Shown here one piece after another: positions 1 through 9,556 of a stretch of DNA of 64,000 bases. The stretch is from Methanolobus sp. (GTDB lineage: Archaea > Halobacteriota > Methanosarcinia > Methanosarcinales > Methanosarcinaceae). The notes under the pieces were generated by a model. That model worked only from the letters and a program-made list of their open reading frames with translations, searched no databases and had not been told where the DNA came from. Every line of letters begins with the position of its first letter. The first letter of the stretch is position 1. A program made the position numbers and the translations under genes. The stretch spans positions 68,234 to 132,233 of the forward strand of contig NZ_JAUXNK010000075.1 of NCBI RefSeq assembly GCF_030682845.1, read 5' to 3'.

Positions 1-92
1 TGCTGGATGCGGTAAAAATGGGCAGGGCGTGTTACTCCTCAAGGAATGCAGTTGAAAGGTACTTGTCGGAGTACGGGAAAAAAGAAGGATGA
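1..92 (+). CDS. C-terminal end of an unidentified protein (partial)
   Basis: An open frame enters from the left edge and ends at TGA 90-92. The visible part is about 29 residues, is rich in charged residues and ends in Lys-Lys-Glu-Gly. It is too short to assign to a family. It lies upstream of hpt on the same strand, but the TATA-like box before hpt suggests hpt has its own promoter. It could also be a chance open frame; the regular amphipathic composition is the only support. Confidence 0.45.
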   Translation, partial: LDAVKMGRACYSSRNAVERYLSEYGKKEG

Positions 93-138
93 CTCCTGCC
101 AGCATGCCCGGGTGAAGTTCCGTTCTCAGGAATACCTC

Positions 139-146
139 TTATATAT
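139..146 (+). promoter_or_regulatory. TATA box of hpt; probable leaderless transcript
   Basis: TTATATAT sits with its centre about 27 bases before the ATG at 169. Archaeal transcription normally starts 22 to 27 bases after the TATA centre, so the mRNA would begin at or next to the start codon. No Shine-Dalgarno sequence is visible before the ATG, which fits. Confidence 0.55.
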
Positions 147-168
147 TGTCAGATATTAAGCCATAATT

Positions 169-723
169 ATGCTTGAAAAACTCCATGAGTCTTTAATGAA
201 TGCTCCTATAGTACGCAGAGGGGAGTACAATTACTTCATACATCCTATCTCTGATGGCGTGCCCTTTCTGGAACCGGAACTTCTTGAGGAGATTACGGCT
301 TATATAATCCAGATAGCGGATATGGATATTGACAGGATACTGACCATCGAGGCCATGGGCATTCCTCTTGCAACTTCCCTGTCCATGAGAACGGGTATCC
401 CTTTCTCCATTATCAGGAAGCGCCAGTATGCACTTGACGGGGAGATCGTTATCTCCCAGAATACGGGATATTCCAAAGGGGAACTGTATGTGAACTCTGT
501 TAAAAAAGGAGACAGGGTACTCATAGTTGATGATGTGATAAGCACCGGAGGCACGCTCCTCGCGCTGATGACCGCACTGAGGGACGCAGGTGTGGAGATA
601 TCAGATGCAATTGTTGTGATCGAGCGTGGTGAAGGGGCTTCCAGGTTACGGGAAATGGGCTTTAACGTAAAGACCCTTGTCCGCATAAGCGTTAATGAAA
701 AAGGGGTTTCAATAGAGGCATAG
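169..723 (+). CDS. hpt: Hypoxanthine/guanine phosphoribosyltransferase
   Basis: This 184-residue protein matches archaeal type I phosphoribosyltransferases, which join hypoxanthine or guanine to PRPP to make IMP or GMP in purine salvage. The PRPP-binding motif [13 protein letters not shown] is at about residues 117-129, with two acidic residues followed by the Thr/Gly-rich loop. The length is usual for archaeal Hpt. It ends in TAG at 721-723 and dph2 starts one base later, so the two are probably co-transcribed. The ATG at 169 is preferred because the TATA box places transcription start there. The archaeal family also contains adenine-specific relatives, so substrate choice is less certain than enzyme class. 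Confidence 0.9.
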   Translation: MLEKLHESLMNAPIVRRGEYNYFIHPISDGVPFLEPELLEEITAYIIQIADMDIDRILTIEAMGIPLATSLSMRTGIPFSIIRKRQYALDGEIVISQNTGYSKGELYVNSVKKGDRVLIVDDVISTGGTLLALMTALRDAGVEISDAIVVIERGEGASRLREMGFNVKTLVRISVNEKGVSIEA

Positions 724-724
724 T

Positions 725-1723
725 ATGGGAGAGGAAGGTTTCGATTTCCAGGTAGATCATATCATTTCCGTGATAAAGGACAGTGGTGCGGAGGTAGTTG
801 GCCTGCAGTTCCCGGAAGGCTTCAAGCGCAAGTCACCTGCAATTGCAGCGCAGATAGAATCCGGGACCAGTGTAAATGTTATCATATCCGGTAATCCCTG
901 TTTCGGAGCATGCGACATAGATGTGGCCCTGCTGGACAAGGTGGACATGCTTTTCCACTTCGGACATGCGCCGCTGGATGATAATGGATTGGCCGGAAAG
1001 ACTTTCTTTATCGAGGTCAGGTCCCGGGCGGATGTGACAGAGGTTGTGAGAAAGGCATTGCCTGAACTCTCAGGACACAGGATATGCCTGATAACCACAG
1101 TCCAGCATGTTCATAAACTGGAGGATGCCTGCAGGATACTTGAAACCGGCGGTAAGGAATGTGTCATCGGGAGGGGTGACAGTAAGATAGCTTATCCGGG
1201 CCAGGTGCTCGGGTGCAATTTCTCTGCCGGCCGCGGGGAGGAATGTGATGAGTATCTTTACATCGGCAGCGGTGAGTTTCACCCTCTTGGTGTTTCACTT
1301 GCAACGGGAAAAAATGTGCTTATAGCGGACCCATTCGTGAATGAGGTCCGCCATGCTGATCCTTCAAGAGTGCTTAGGCAGAGGAGTGCCGTGATAGCTA
1401 AATCCCTTGATGCAAAAGTATTCGGGATCATTGTATCCTCAAAGCCGGGGCAGGAGCGAATGCAACTGGCACAGGACTTAAAGGACCTGGCTGTCAGGCA
1501 TGGCATGAGTGCTCATATATTTACCATGGACCTGGTGACCCCGGACCAGCTGCTTCAGTTCAGGGTGGATGCCTTTGTTAACACCGCGTGCCCGCGGCTT
1601 GCAGTGGATGAAGTTGGCAGGTTCAGTGCTCCCATGCTGACTCCACAGGAATTTGAGATCGTCCTGGGGGAGAGGTCATGGGAAGCTCTTGTATTTGATG
1701 AGATCACAGGTGATTGCCCTTGA
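725..1723 (+). CDS. dph2: 2-(3-amino-3-carboxypropyl)histidine synthase (diphthamide synthesis, Dph2)
   Basis: This 332-residue protein is an archaeal Dph2. These are unusual radical-SAM enzymes that transfer the 3-amino-3-carboxypropyl group of SAM to a histidine of elongation factor 2, the first step of diphthamide synthesis. The three cysteines expected to hold the 4Fe-4S cluster are visible at about residues 59 (in NPCFGAC), 164 (LGCNF) and 289 (NTACPR), one in each of the three repeated domains. The ATG starts one base after the hpt stop. The 3' end overlaps the next gene at a TTGA junction, which suggests coupled translation. Its place beside exosome and RNA polymerase genes is common in archaea. 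Confidence 0.92.
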   Translation: MGEEGFDFQVDHIISVIKDSGAEVVGLQFPEGFKRKSPAIAAQIESGTSVNVIISGNPCFGACDIDVALLDKVDMLFHFGHAPLDDNGLAGKTFFIEVRSRADVTEVVRKALPELSGHRICLITTVQHVHKLEDACRILETGGKECVIGRGDSKIAYPGQVLGCNFSAGRGEECDEYLYIGSGEFHPLGVSLATGKNVLIADPFVNEVRHADPSRVLRQRSAVIAKSLDAKVFGIIVSSKPGQERMQLAQDLKDLAVRHGMSAHIFTMDLVTPDQLLQFRVDAFVNTACPRLAVDEVGRFSAPMLTPQEFEIVLGERSWEALVFDEITGDCP

Positions 1724-2307
1724 AACAACGCAAACTCGAGATGTTGCTTGAGAAGATAGAGGGATTCGATTCTCCAAGTGCTGCTCTTGAGCAGTATGCA
1801 ACTCCTGCGGTCCTTGCTGCTGAACTGCTGCATTTTGCATATATGCAGGGTGATCTTGAGGACACGGTATCTGACCTTGGTTGCGGAACCGGCATACTTG
1901 CCATAGGCGCAAAAATGCTGGGGGCTGAGAAAGTTGTCGGGTTTGACCTGGACAAAAAGGCTCTTGAGGTTGCCAGGAGGAATGCAGAGGTAATGGGAGT
2001 GGATGTCGAGTTTGTCCATTGTGACATCTCAGAGATTCAGGGACATACTCATACGGTGGTGATGAACCCTCCTTTCGGGGCCCAGGCAAAAGGTAACGAC
2101 CGACCGTTCCTTTTAAGTGCCTTGAGAACCAGTGATGTGGTATATTCCATTCATAACAGTGGGAGCCATGATTTTATCACCAGGTTCATAGGTGATGCCA
2201 GGATTACCGACTGGTATTCAACGGCGTTTCCGCTAAAGCGAACATTCAAATTCCATAAAAAAGATGTAGAGATGATCAATGTAGAAATGTACCGTATTAT
2301 GCGATAA
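1720..2307 (+). CDS. METTL5-like rRNA adenine N6-methyltransferase
   Basis: A class I SAM-dependent methyltransferase of the METTL5/COG2263 type. The SAM-binding glycine loop (SDLGCGTG) is at about residues 51-58. The catalytic NPPFG, typical of amino-group methylation of adenine, is near residue 116. Human METTL5 makes m6A in the small-subunit rRNA and archaeal homologues are expected to act on 16S rRNA; this is inference here. I place the start at the TTG at 1720, which overlaps the dph2 stop as TTGA. A TTG two codons upstream (1714) is in the same frame and equally possible. The neighbours (dph2, csl4, rpoL) support an RNA or translation role. Confidence 0.85.
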   Translation: MKQRKLEMLLEKIEGFDSPSAALEQYATPAVLAAELLHFAYMQGDLEDTVSDLGCGTGILAIGAKMLGAEKVVGFDLDKKALEVARRNAEVMGVDVEFVHCDISEIQGHTHTVVMNPPFGAQAKGNDRPFLLSALRTSDVVYSIHNSGSHDFITRFIGDARITDWYSTAFPLKRTFKFHKKDVEMINVEMYRIMR

Positions 2308-2682
2308 ATCCTTAAGTCATAATGCAGTCTTATTTCAGGATTGGTATTTTCAAACTTTTAAATCGATTTCAGTGTCATAAGAGGGATTCTAATTAGAATA
2401 AGAAACAGGAGAAAAACTTCACGCAGGAAGATCAAGTCTTCCAGCTCCGGGGATGCGCAGGTCAGTGAAGTTGAGGTATCTGTCGATACCCCCCCTACTC
2501 AGGGCAAACCTGCTGGACCTAAGGGAGCCTTCGCTCCAAAAGCAGAGGCAAAGAAAGCAGGAAATACAAGATCCGAGGCCAAAAAACCCTTCTCCGGGAA
2601 GTCCGGGGCAAGGAAAAGCCCTGCTGCAAAAGCAGAAGTAAAGGCCAAAGAACGTGAGGCAGAGATAATAACAAATCCGCCG
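2308..2682 (+). other. Open frame continuous with Csl4, basic/Ala-rich, no standard start codon
   Basis: The csl4 frame stays open upstream from the TAA at 2359-2361 to the first GTG at 2683. The conceptual product is low-complexity and rich in Lys, Ala, Pro and Ser, starting roughly Arg-Arg-Lys-Thr-Ser-Arg-Arg-Lys. It contains no in-frame ATG, GTG or TTG. A TATA-like TTTAAAT at 2357-2363 and an AGGAG at 2407-2411 lie just before the basic stretch, as if translation started near 2416-2425. Possible explanations are a near-cognate start (ATT 2392, ATA 2398, ATC 2431), a sequence error, or an untranslated leader that is open by chance. Confidence 0.45.
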
Positions 2683-3279
2683 GTGAGCGGTTCTGTGGAA
2701 GAATATAAAATGGATGCAAAAGAAAGTGTTTTTGTCATGCCCGGTGACCTTGTCGGTACTACCGAAGAGTTCACTGCCGGTGAAGGCACCTACATTGATG
2801 TGGGTGATATACATTCAATAGGTACAGGATATGTGCATATTGACAGGAACTCAAGAGTAATATCCGTGCTTCCTAAAACCAAAACGCCTCCACAGTTGAT
2901 CGAAGGGGATATTGTTGTTGGCAGCGTTGTGAATATACGTGAATCCGTTGTCTTGGTTGCGATTGGTGCGATCAGGGGCAAGGGAGAGCGTGAGTTCCAG
3001 ATGGATGGTCCGGCCGCTATTCATGTTTCCAATGTGAGGGATTCTTTTGTCAAGAGCCTTTCCCAGGAGTTTGCGATGTCTGACATCGTCAAGGCAAAGG
3101 TCATCAATACCCAGAATATGCGCCTGAGCACTGCTGAAGCGTCATTGGGTGTCATGAGGGCCAGTTGCTCCAGATGCAGGACGATCCTTGAGAAGGACGA
3201 AAGTAAACTCAAATGCCCTTCATGTGGCTATATCGAAAAGAGAAAGTTGTCTTCCGATTACGGAACCGGAATACTCTGA
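2683..3279 (+). CDS. csl4: Exosome RNA-binding subunit Csl4
   Basis: The 198 residues from GTG 2683 contain the Csl4 layout: an N-terminal strand-rich domain beginning around VMPGDLVG, a central S1-type RNA-binding domain (about residues 75-150), and a C-terminal zinc ribbon with C162, C165, C178 and C181. Csl4 forms part of the cap of the archaeal exosome, the 3'-to-5' RNA-degrading complex, and helps bind substrate or DnaG. The start is uncertain: ATG 2710 is an in-frame alternative, and the frame is open for another 320 bases upstream. The next gene is rpoL, and clustering of exosome, RNA-modification and polymerase genes is well known in archaea. Confidence 0.88.
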   Translation: MSGSVEEYKMDAKESVFVMPGDLVGTTEEFTAGEGTYIDVGDIHSIGTGYVHIDRNSRVISVLPKTKTPPQLIEGDIVVGSVVNIRESVVLVAIGAIRGKGEREFQMDGPAAIHVSNVRDSFVKSLSQEFAMSDIVKAKVINTQNMRLSTAEASLGVMRASCSRCRTILEKDESKLKCPSCGYIEKRKLSSDYGTGIL

Positions 3280-3303
3280 ATAACTATAACAGGTGAGATA
3301 AAG

Positions 3304-3582
3304 ATGGAATTGAAGATAATTGATAAGATCGATGACGAAATGCACCTTGAGATCAAAGGCGAGACACATACGCTTCTCAACATGCTCAAGTCAGTTCTCC
3401 TTGACGACAGCAGAGTGCAGATAGCAACCTATGATATGAAACATGTTTCTATCAGCGACCCTATACTTTTTGTCAAAACAGATGGCACCGATCCTATAGA
3501 TGTCATCAAGGATGCACTGAAAGTTCTCATTTCCCAATGCGATGAGTTCATAGGTGTTTTCTCAAAAGCAGTAGAAGCCTGA
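3304..3582 (+). CDS. rpoL: DNA-directed RNA polymerase subunit L
   Basis: At 92 residues this matches archaeal RpoL, the homologue of eukaryotic Rpb11, which pairs with RpoD to start assembly of RNA polymerase. The characteristic core HTLLNMLKSVLLDD lies at about residues 22-35 and is followed by the strand that docks with the partner. A good Shine-Dalgarno (AGGTGA) lies before ATG 3304. It sits 24 bases after csl4 and is followed by a hairpin that probably ends the operon. Confidence 0.93.
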   Translation: MELKIIDKIDDEMHLEIKGETHTLLNMLKSVLLDDSRVQIATYDMKHVSISDPILFVKTDGTDPIDVIKDALKVLISQCDEFIGVFSKAVEA

Positions 3583-3593
3583 GATTACCTGCA

Positions 3594-3620
3594 GCACCTT
3601 TGAGGTGCATTTCTCTTTTT
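3594..3620 (+). terminator. Probable terminator after rpoL
   Basis: A perfect 6 bp inverted repeat, GCACCT-TTG-AGGTGC (3594-3608), is followed by a pyrimidine-rich tract ending in five T. It comes shortly after the rpoL stop, where an operon end is expected. Archaeal termination depends mainly on the T-rich tract, so the hairpin itself may be secondary. Confidence 0.5.
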
Positions 3621-3762
3621 ACGGCTCTCTGTGGCTATTGCCTCAGATCCGGCTTTGTATTTCTGACATTCATTGCTGTTTGGCAGGGGAAGCTTTAATG
3701 AATATTCTTAATTAGTATTGGCTCACTATCCAAAAAGGTAATTCTAACAGGTGAAGATTTAA

Positions 3763-4935
<1,173 letters not shown>

Positions 4936-4999
4936 AGACTCCCAACGTGTATTCCCCATTTATACTCAATTGCACGCTTAAGAATTACTTCAATGGACC

Positions 5000-5950
5000 A
5001 TGCCCATTAGTACGATACTGAGGAAAAAACGTGCAGACGAGGCATTAAACAAAGTCAAGGTCAAGGCAGGAACAGTAAATAAGGCTCTCAACAAGCTGAT
5101 ACTTCTTTTCCTGTTTGTGATCCTTCCCCTCCAGGGTGCCATAATAGCTATCAGACTTGAATACATAGTTGTTCCTCAACTAATCCTGGCCTTTCTGGAA
5201 GCTATTCTAACCATAATGGTGTCATATACAATAGCGACTGTTTTTCTCAAACTGACCATCTATCTGGTTCCCGAACGATTTGGCGGTGCAGGCAGTCAGG
5301 AAGAAAAGATACTGCTCAGCAAGGCCTATGTAGCGTTCATCTACGCTCTGTCGACATTGGTCGTTTTCTGGCAGCTTGGTATCGATACCAGGGATATAGC
5401 CATATTCCTCGGGCTTATTGCCACGGGTTTTGCCTTTGCGCTGCGGGATATCATATTCTCCTACTTCGCATGGTTCATCCTGCTCACAAAGAAACCGTTC
5501 AAGATAGGCGATTATATCGAGGTTGGGGATGAGGAAGGCATGGTCAAGCACATAGGCCTGTTCTACGTTGTGGTGGATCCTACCCCCTCGACATACGAGG
5601 ACTTCCACAAGATACCTAACAAGGTATTCCTTGAGAGGGCTATCACCAACCACGGCAAGGGTAAATTCAAACTGGCGTTCGACTTTTACATCAAAGATAT
5701 CCCCGCGTATCTCGATGAGAAGGTGGAGAGCATCAGAGAGAAAGCAAGGTCAGCCGGTTACGGGGATGCACGCTTCCACCTCGATTCCGACAAGGACGGC
5801 CTCAAACTGACCACCGAATATAAGGCCACATTCGAATCCAAAGAAAAAGCAAGACACCATCTGATCTGCATTATCATGAAAGAGATGGGCATCCTGACCC
5901 CCGAGGCCGCCAAGGTACATGAACCCAGGAAGCTCAGGTATTCCCTCTGA
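5000..5950 (+). CDS. MscS-family small-conductance mechanosensitive channel
   Basis: A 316-residue membrane protein with hydrophobic segments near residues 32-53, 55-85, 108-125 and 128-160. The last is the Gly/Ala-rich pore helix (GLIATGFAFALRD), followed by the MscS beta domain containing KPFKIGDYIEVG. Such channels open when membrane tension rises and release solutes during hypo-osmotic shock. A close paralogue of the same length is at 16507-17457. The region that follows holds a tRNA gene, so this is probably a single-gene unit. Some relatives are gated by other signals, and the ion preference cannot be read from sequence. Confidence 0.88.
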   Translation: MPISTILRKKRADEALNKVKVKAGTVNKALNKLILLFLFVILPLQGAIIAIRLEYIVVPQLILAFLEAILTIMVSYTIATVFLKLTIYLVPERFGGAGSQEEKILLSKAYVAFIYALSTLVVFWQLGIDTRDIAIFLGLIATGFAFALRDIIFSYFAWFILLTKKPFKIGDYIEVGDEEGMVKHIGLFYVVVDPTPSTYEDFHKIPNKVFLERAITNHGKGKFKLAFDFYIKDIPAYLDEKVESIREKARSAGYGDARFHLDSDKDGLKLTTEYKATFESKEKARHHLICIIMKEMGILTPEAAKVHEPRKLRYSL

Positions 5951-6028
5951 CCCCCATTCCTCTTTTCGCGTGCCCTGATACCATAAAGCCTTTAATCTCA
6001 GAAGTATTATTAAGGATATATCATGCAC

Positions 6029-6099
6029 GCGGCTGTGGTTTAGCGGTATGACAGAGGCTTCCCAAGCCTTTAACCCGGGTTCGAATCCCGGCAGCCGCA
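6029..6099 (+). tRNA. tRNA-Gly (anticodon CCC)
   Basis: The acceptor arms GCGGCTG (6029-6035) and CAGCCGC (6092-6098) pair fully and are followed by discriminator A. The anticodon stem GAGGC/GCCTT encloses the seven-base loop TTCCCAA, giving anticodon CCC at 6061-6063, which reads GGG. The T arm CCGGG-TTCGAAT-CCCGG is perfect and the D loop has the usual AGCGGTA. There is no intron and CCA is not encoded. A T-rich tract follows directly. Confidence 0.95.
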
Positions 6100-6388
6100 T
6101 GATTTTTGTGTTTATTGTGTGAGTTTCAATAATGCCACCTCTTTAAAACTTCTTTTTTCGTAGGTTCTGATCATATCCACCGCACAGAAGGTGGGGGATA
6201 TATACAACGTGAAAAAAGTGTACGCTAATTTTTAAGACTACTTTTGAAGCAAAGAAATAATGTATGATGTTTTGCGCTTATTATGCACAACCACGTTTTA
6301 ATTTTGAGAAATAAAATGAATATATTAAAAAAGACGTTGTTTTCATAACTTCAAATTAAAATTATGTTTATTTGAAGAAGAAATAACA
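6100..6388. other. AT-rich spacer without a recognised gene
   Basis: No convincing open frame or RNA gene is visible between the tRNA and the convergent regulator gene. The tRNA terminator (TTTTTG) probably lies at its left end. Several TATA-like runs occur but no downstream start fits them. Confidence 0.5.
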
Positions 6389-7174
6389 CTAGAGTTCAGT
6401 AATTGGAATGGAATCCTTTAAATAAAAGTCAAAAAGATATTTTCCCCATTTAAGAGCGGCGAGATTGCTGCACATAATGTATTGCCCATCAATCTCCCCC
6501 TCGTTTGTTAGCAACCGCATGAGAGTATAGTAGTCATTGACCAGAAATGCCAAAAAGTCTAACTTTTTATGGTGAACAAAAATATTAAATGACTTGCCCT
6601 TCGTCATTTCCTCTAAAAAAGTATAGTGATTCTCTTGTAAAGTGTCAATCACATCTTTGGAGAAGATGGCATTTACATTTACATTTTTACGAGCCATTTC
6701 AGAAAAAACAGTGGGATAACTCGGGTGAAATGACGCAGCAATCATATTTACAGAATTAGAAATATAAGAGGAATTAGTTATTTTGGCGTTAAGGTCATAC
6801 ATTTCACTCACAAGAGGCTTTATGATTTCACAACCCCCAAGCTCATTCATTCTTTTTAAAAGGTGAGGCGGGATAAAATTAAGGTTATGAGTTCCCCAGT
6901 AATCAACATCACTATCCAAAACTTCGAGAGTATTTAAAAGAGGAAACATATCATCAGTTACAAGTTCTCCAATTGTTGTCAATTCATAAGTATCATCGTA
7001 TTTATTAACAAGATAATGTTCTTCAAGTGTCTTTATCTGAGGAAGCAATGCCTGCCTAGTAGTATCAAGGGAATTTAGTAAATATTCCATCTTCTTAGCT
7101 CCATCTTTGAGCAAGAGAAGAACTCCCTTTCTTTTCTCTGACATGAAAATAACATCAAGTAGTGGTTTCTTCAT
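6389..7174 (-). CDS. FilR1-type winged-helix transcriptional regulator (copy A)
   Basis: A 261-residue protein of the methanogen family with an N-terminal winged helix (about residues 1-80, containing SLDTTRQALLPQIKTLEE as recognition helix) and a C-terminal FilR1/DUF1724 domain. FilR1 is known as a regulator linked to filament formation and methane metabolism in Methanothrix; the target here is unknown. The start at 7174 gives Met-Lys-Lys-Pro, matching the start of paralogue B at 23626; a longer frame begins at 7243. The two copies are similar throughout and end in Ser-(Ile/Thr)-Pro-Ile-Thr-Glu-(Leu/Ile) followed by TAG. Codon use is AT-richer than in housekeeping neighbours. Confidence 0.82.
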   Translation of the reverse strand: MKKPLLDVIFMSEKRKGVLLLLKDGAKKMEYLLNSLDTTRQALLPQIKTLEEHYLVNKYDDTYELTTIGELVTDDMFPLLNTLEVLDSDVDYWGTHNLNFIPPHLLKRMNELGGCEIIKPLVSEMYDLNAKITNSSYISNSVNMIAASFHPSYPTVFSEMARKNVNVNAIFSKDVIDTLQENHYTFLEEMTKGKSFNIFVHHKKLDFLAFLVNDYYTLMRLLTNEGEIDGQYIMCSNLAALKWGKYLFDFYLKDSIPITEL

Positions 7175-7370
7175 TGTTCCCCATCCCATGCAGAAGTATA
7201 CTTGTAAGGGGATAATTGACTCATATAGTTGCTGGTCGCTCAATCTTATAGAATCAAGTTGTCGATATTCTATTTAATGTATAATTGTTAAAATTCGAAG
7301 AGTTAAACCTTTAACCCCTCGTATTTATAATTTGCCATTTGCATAAGCTAATTGAAAAAAAGAAAAAAAT

Positions 7371-7762
7371 TTACCAAATAACCTTATTCAATATCTTCCT
7401 CATCTCCTTCGTATTCATATTTAACTCCCCTTCCCTCACCCTATCCTTCAATTTATTCAACGTACTCCTGTATTTTATCCCAATCTCTCTAGCTTCGGCA
7501 GGAGTTAAATTAAGAATGTACTCTCGCAACTTTGCAATGTCATAATAGGTTTCAACTCTATTGTTCTCTAATTCCTGCATTTCAACTTTATTAGCTTCCT
7601 TGCCAATGTACACGCACCCTTTAGGCTTAACATGCCTTCTTTGCAAAACCCCATATTGCCTTCAAATTTGGCTTCAGGATGATCTATGAATTCAAGGAAC
7701 ACGTCACTTAATGGCTTCCAGTATTTCCAGGCAACCTCATTTTCAACTCCCATCATGGCCAC
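7371..7762 (-). pseudogene. Decayed, frameshifted gene remnant, possibly Cas1-like
   Basis: Two overlapping minus-strand frames (7568-7762 and 7371-7646) join into one coherent product if a frameshift near 7640-7655 is allowed. The first carries GVENEVAWKYWKPLSDVF, which resembles the Gly-Glu-x2-Ala-x-x-Tyr-Trp segment of Cas1 integrases. The second is a helical tail with LTPAEAREIGIKYRSTL. The 5' part of any Cas1 would be missing, and no CRISPR array or other cas gene is present in the window. The remnant runs up to the promoter region of the divergent regulator gene. The Cas1 link rests on one short motif and is tentative. Confidence 0.35.
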
Positions 7763-7826
7763 CAGAAATTATATATGTTGATTTATGTTATTTACTGTAA
7801 TCACTGGAAATAGCGTAAATGTGGTT

Positions 7827-8318
7827 ATGATGAAAACTACAAAAAAGGAATTTGAGAATCTTGTGTATCAGGGGATAAAATCTCAGGGATTTGACGAATT
7901 GTCATCCAGGCTGATCGCAATATTGTATTCTGAACCGGATCCTTTGACACTGGAAGAGCTTTCTGCGATCACGGGGTATAGTTTTTCGGCTGTGAGTGCA
8001 ACAATGAAACTGCTTAGTGGCATAAAGGTCGTGGAGAAAACAAAGAAAGCCGGTTCAAAAAAGTTATACTTTTCAGTTCAGAGGAATATGTTGACGCTCA
8101 CCATTGCTGCAATAAGGTCCAAGAGTGAATTCATGGTAGCTCCTGCACTTAATGATCTTCCCGGTATAATTGAAAAATGCAGGAACAGCAAAGCGGAAGG
8201 TTCCGAAAGGACACTCAGGATAATAGAACAATATTATCAGCAGATGGTGGCACTGGATATGATTTTTAAAAACCTGATCGAATTTACGGAAAAAATCCAA
8301 AAAGAGATGAGTACATAA
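7827..8318 (+). CDS. MarR/GbsR-like winged-helix regulator
   Basis: A regulator of about 163 residues with a winged-helix region (about residues 30-85: TLEELSAITGYSFSAVSATMKLL, then a wing with KTKKAGSKKLYF) and a helical C-terminal part, the layout of GbsR-type members of the MarR superfamily. The frame begins at ATG 7785, but the paired ATGs at 7827/7830 give a start closer to the conserved domain. The stop and the next start overlap (TAATG at 8316-8320), so it forms the first gene of an operon with a secreted protein, permease and ATPase. By position it probably controls that transport unit; ligand unknown. Confidence 0.78.
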   Translation: MMKTTKKEFENLVYQGIKSQGFDELSSRLIAILYSEPDPLTLEELSAITGYSFSAVSATMKLLSGIKVVEKTKKAGSKKLYFSVQRNMLTLTIAAIRSKSEFMVAPALNDLPGIIEKCRNSKAEGSERTLRIIEQYYQQMVALDMIFKNLIEFTEKIQKEMST

Positions 8319-9547
8319 TGAATTACAATACAAAACTGACATTTTTGGTCCTGTTTATCTTTACACTCCTTTTAACAGGAATAAATACTGTTCAGGCAGT
8401 ATCTGCCGGTGATGAATGTTTGAATGCGGTTGTAGAGAACATAAGTCCAAGTTCGGTAGGAATCAATGAACAATTCACCATTGGTATCAGTCTTGAGAAT
8501 TGCGGCACCAGGGTTCCTGAAAACATCACTTTTGAAATAATCCGCATCCCCCCGGATATCATAGTAACAGAAGATCTGGTTGCCTATTTTCCCAGATTCG
8601 TGTACCGTAACAGCGAAAGGCAGCTAAGGTACCATATGCGGACAGCCCCTGATGCAAACCCCGGCCCCCATATCATAAAAATGAGACTGACATACGGAAG
8701 TGAGGATGCATACGTAGTAAAATACTATGATGTCGAAGTGATGGTGACAGGCGAACATGCAGAACCAAGGATATCTTCTGTCAGAACAAATCCTCAATAT
8801 CTCTATGAAGGGGATACTGTTGACCTGAATCTGGAGATAGAGAACTTCGGTAAAGCAATAGCAAAATCCGTAGTAGTCAACTTAGATCACAATTTTAAGG
8901 GAATCACCAACTCTACAGTTGGCTCTCTTGCCCCGGGTGGTAATCAGACCGCATTATTCAAGTTCAAGGCAAGCACGGCAGGCACATTCGTGATCCCTGT
9001 TATCATAAGCTATGAAGACGACTATGGCAAGCAAAGGGACGAATATGACATCCAGTTGACCGTGCTTGACAGGAAAGGGAATCTGAACGTTGCATCGGTA
9101 AAGGTCAATCCGGTTCTCCCCTATGACGGGGATACTGTCGAACTGACAATGAGGATCGAGAACTCCGGTGACAATACAATAAATTCAATACGGGTTTATT
9201 ATGACCACCCGTTCAAAGGATTAAAAGAATCTTTCATAGGAACCCTTGCCCCTAATGAAGACGGGCCTGCCGTGATTACCTTTGTAGCGGACCGGGCAGG
9301 GGAATACGAACTGCCGGTAACCATAACCTATAGTGATGATTTTGGGGAAGAGCAGATCAAAACCAACATTAATCTCATTATTATGGAAAAGAACAGCGGG
9401 ATAGGAACAATAATAATCATATTGCTTATCCTGACAGTTATTGGCGGCCTTATATATTATAATTACAGGACCACAAGATCAAAAGATGCGGTCATCAGGC
9501 AGCTGATGGAAGGCAACGATAATTCCGGTAACGACAAAAAAGAATGA
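8318..9547 (+). CDS. Secreted, membrane-anchored protein with CARDB/NEW3-like repeats
   Basis: A 409-residue protein with an N-terminal signal peptide (about residues 1-30), an N-terminal beta domain, two similar Ig-like repeats and one C-terminal transmembrane helix (about 367-387) followed by a charged cytosolic tail. Each repeat contains a GDTVxLxxxIENxG motif followed by D(H)xFKGxxxSxxGxLAP, as in the COG1361/CARDB group of archaeal S-layer-related proteins. It would sit on the outer face of the cell. It overlaps the regulator by one base and lies nine bases before the permease, so it is probably the extracellular partner of the ABC unit. Its ligand is unknown. Confidence 0.8.
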   Translation: MNYNTKLTFLVLFIFTLLLTGINTVQAVSAGDECLNAVVENISPSSVGINEQFTIGISLENCGTRVPENITFEIIRIPPDIIVTEDLVAYFPRFVYRNSERQLRYHMRTAPDANPGPHIIKMRLTYGSEDAYVVKYYDVEVMVTGEHAEPRISSVRTNPQYLYEGDTVDLNLEIENFGKAIAKSVVVNLDHNFKGITNSTVGSLAPGGNQTALFKFKASTAGTFVIPVIISYEDDYGKQRDEYDIQLTVLDRKGNLNVASVKVNPVLPYDGDTVELTMRIENSGDNTINSIRVYYDHPFKGLKESFIGTLAPNEDGPAVITFVADRAGEYELPVTITYSDDFGEEQIKTNINLIIMEKNSGIGTIIIILLILTVIGGLIYYNYRTTRSKDAVIRQLMEGNDNSGNDKKE

Positions 9548-9556
9548 GGGCTCAAT

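Noticed and set aside
2453-2641. 62-codon plus-strand frame before csl4
   Set aside because: It lies in another frame than csl4 and has no features; the csl4 frame itself is open across the same DNA with a more protein-like product.
6385-6395. TAG ends of both FilR1 genes as possible pyrrolysine sites
   Set aside because: Both proteins end at the same conserved position and the reading after TAG is short and not conserved, so TAG is an ordinary stop there.
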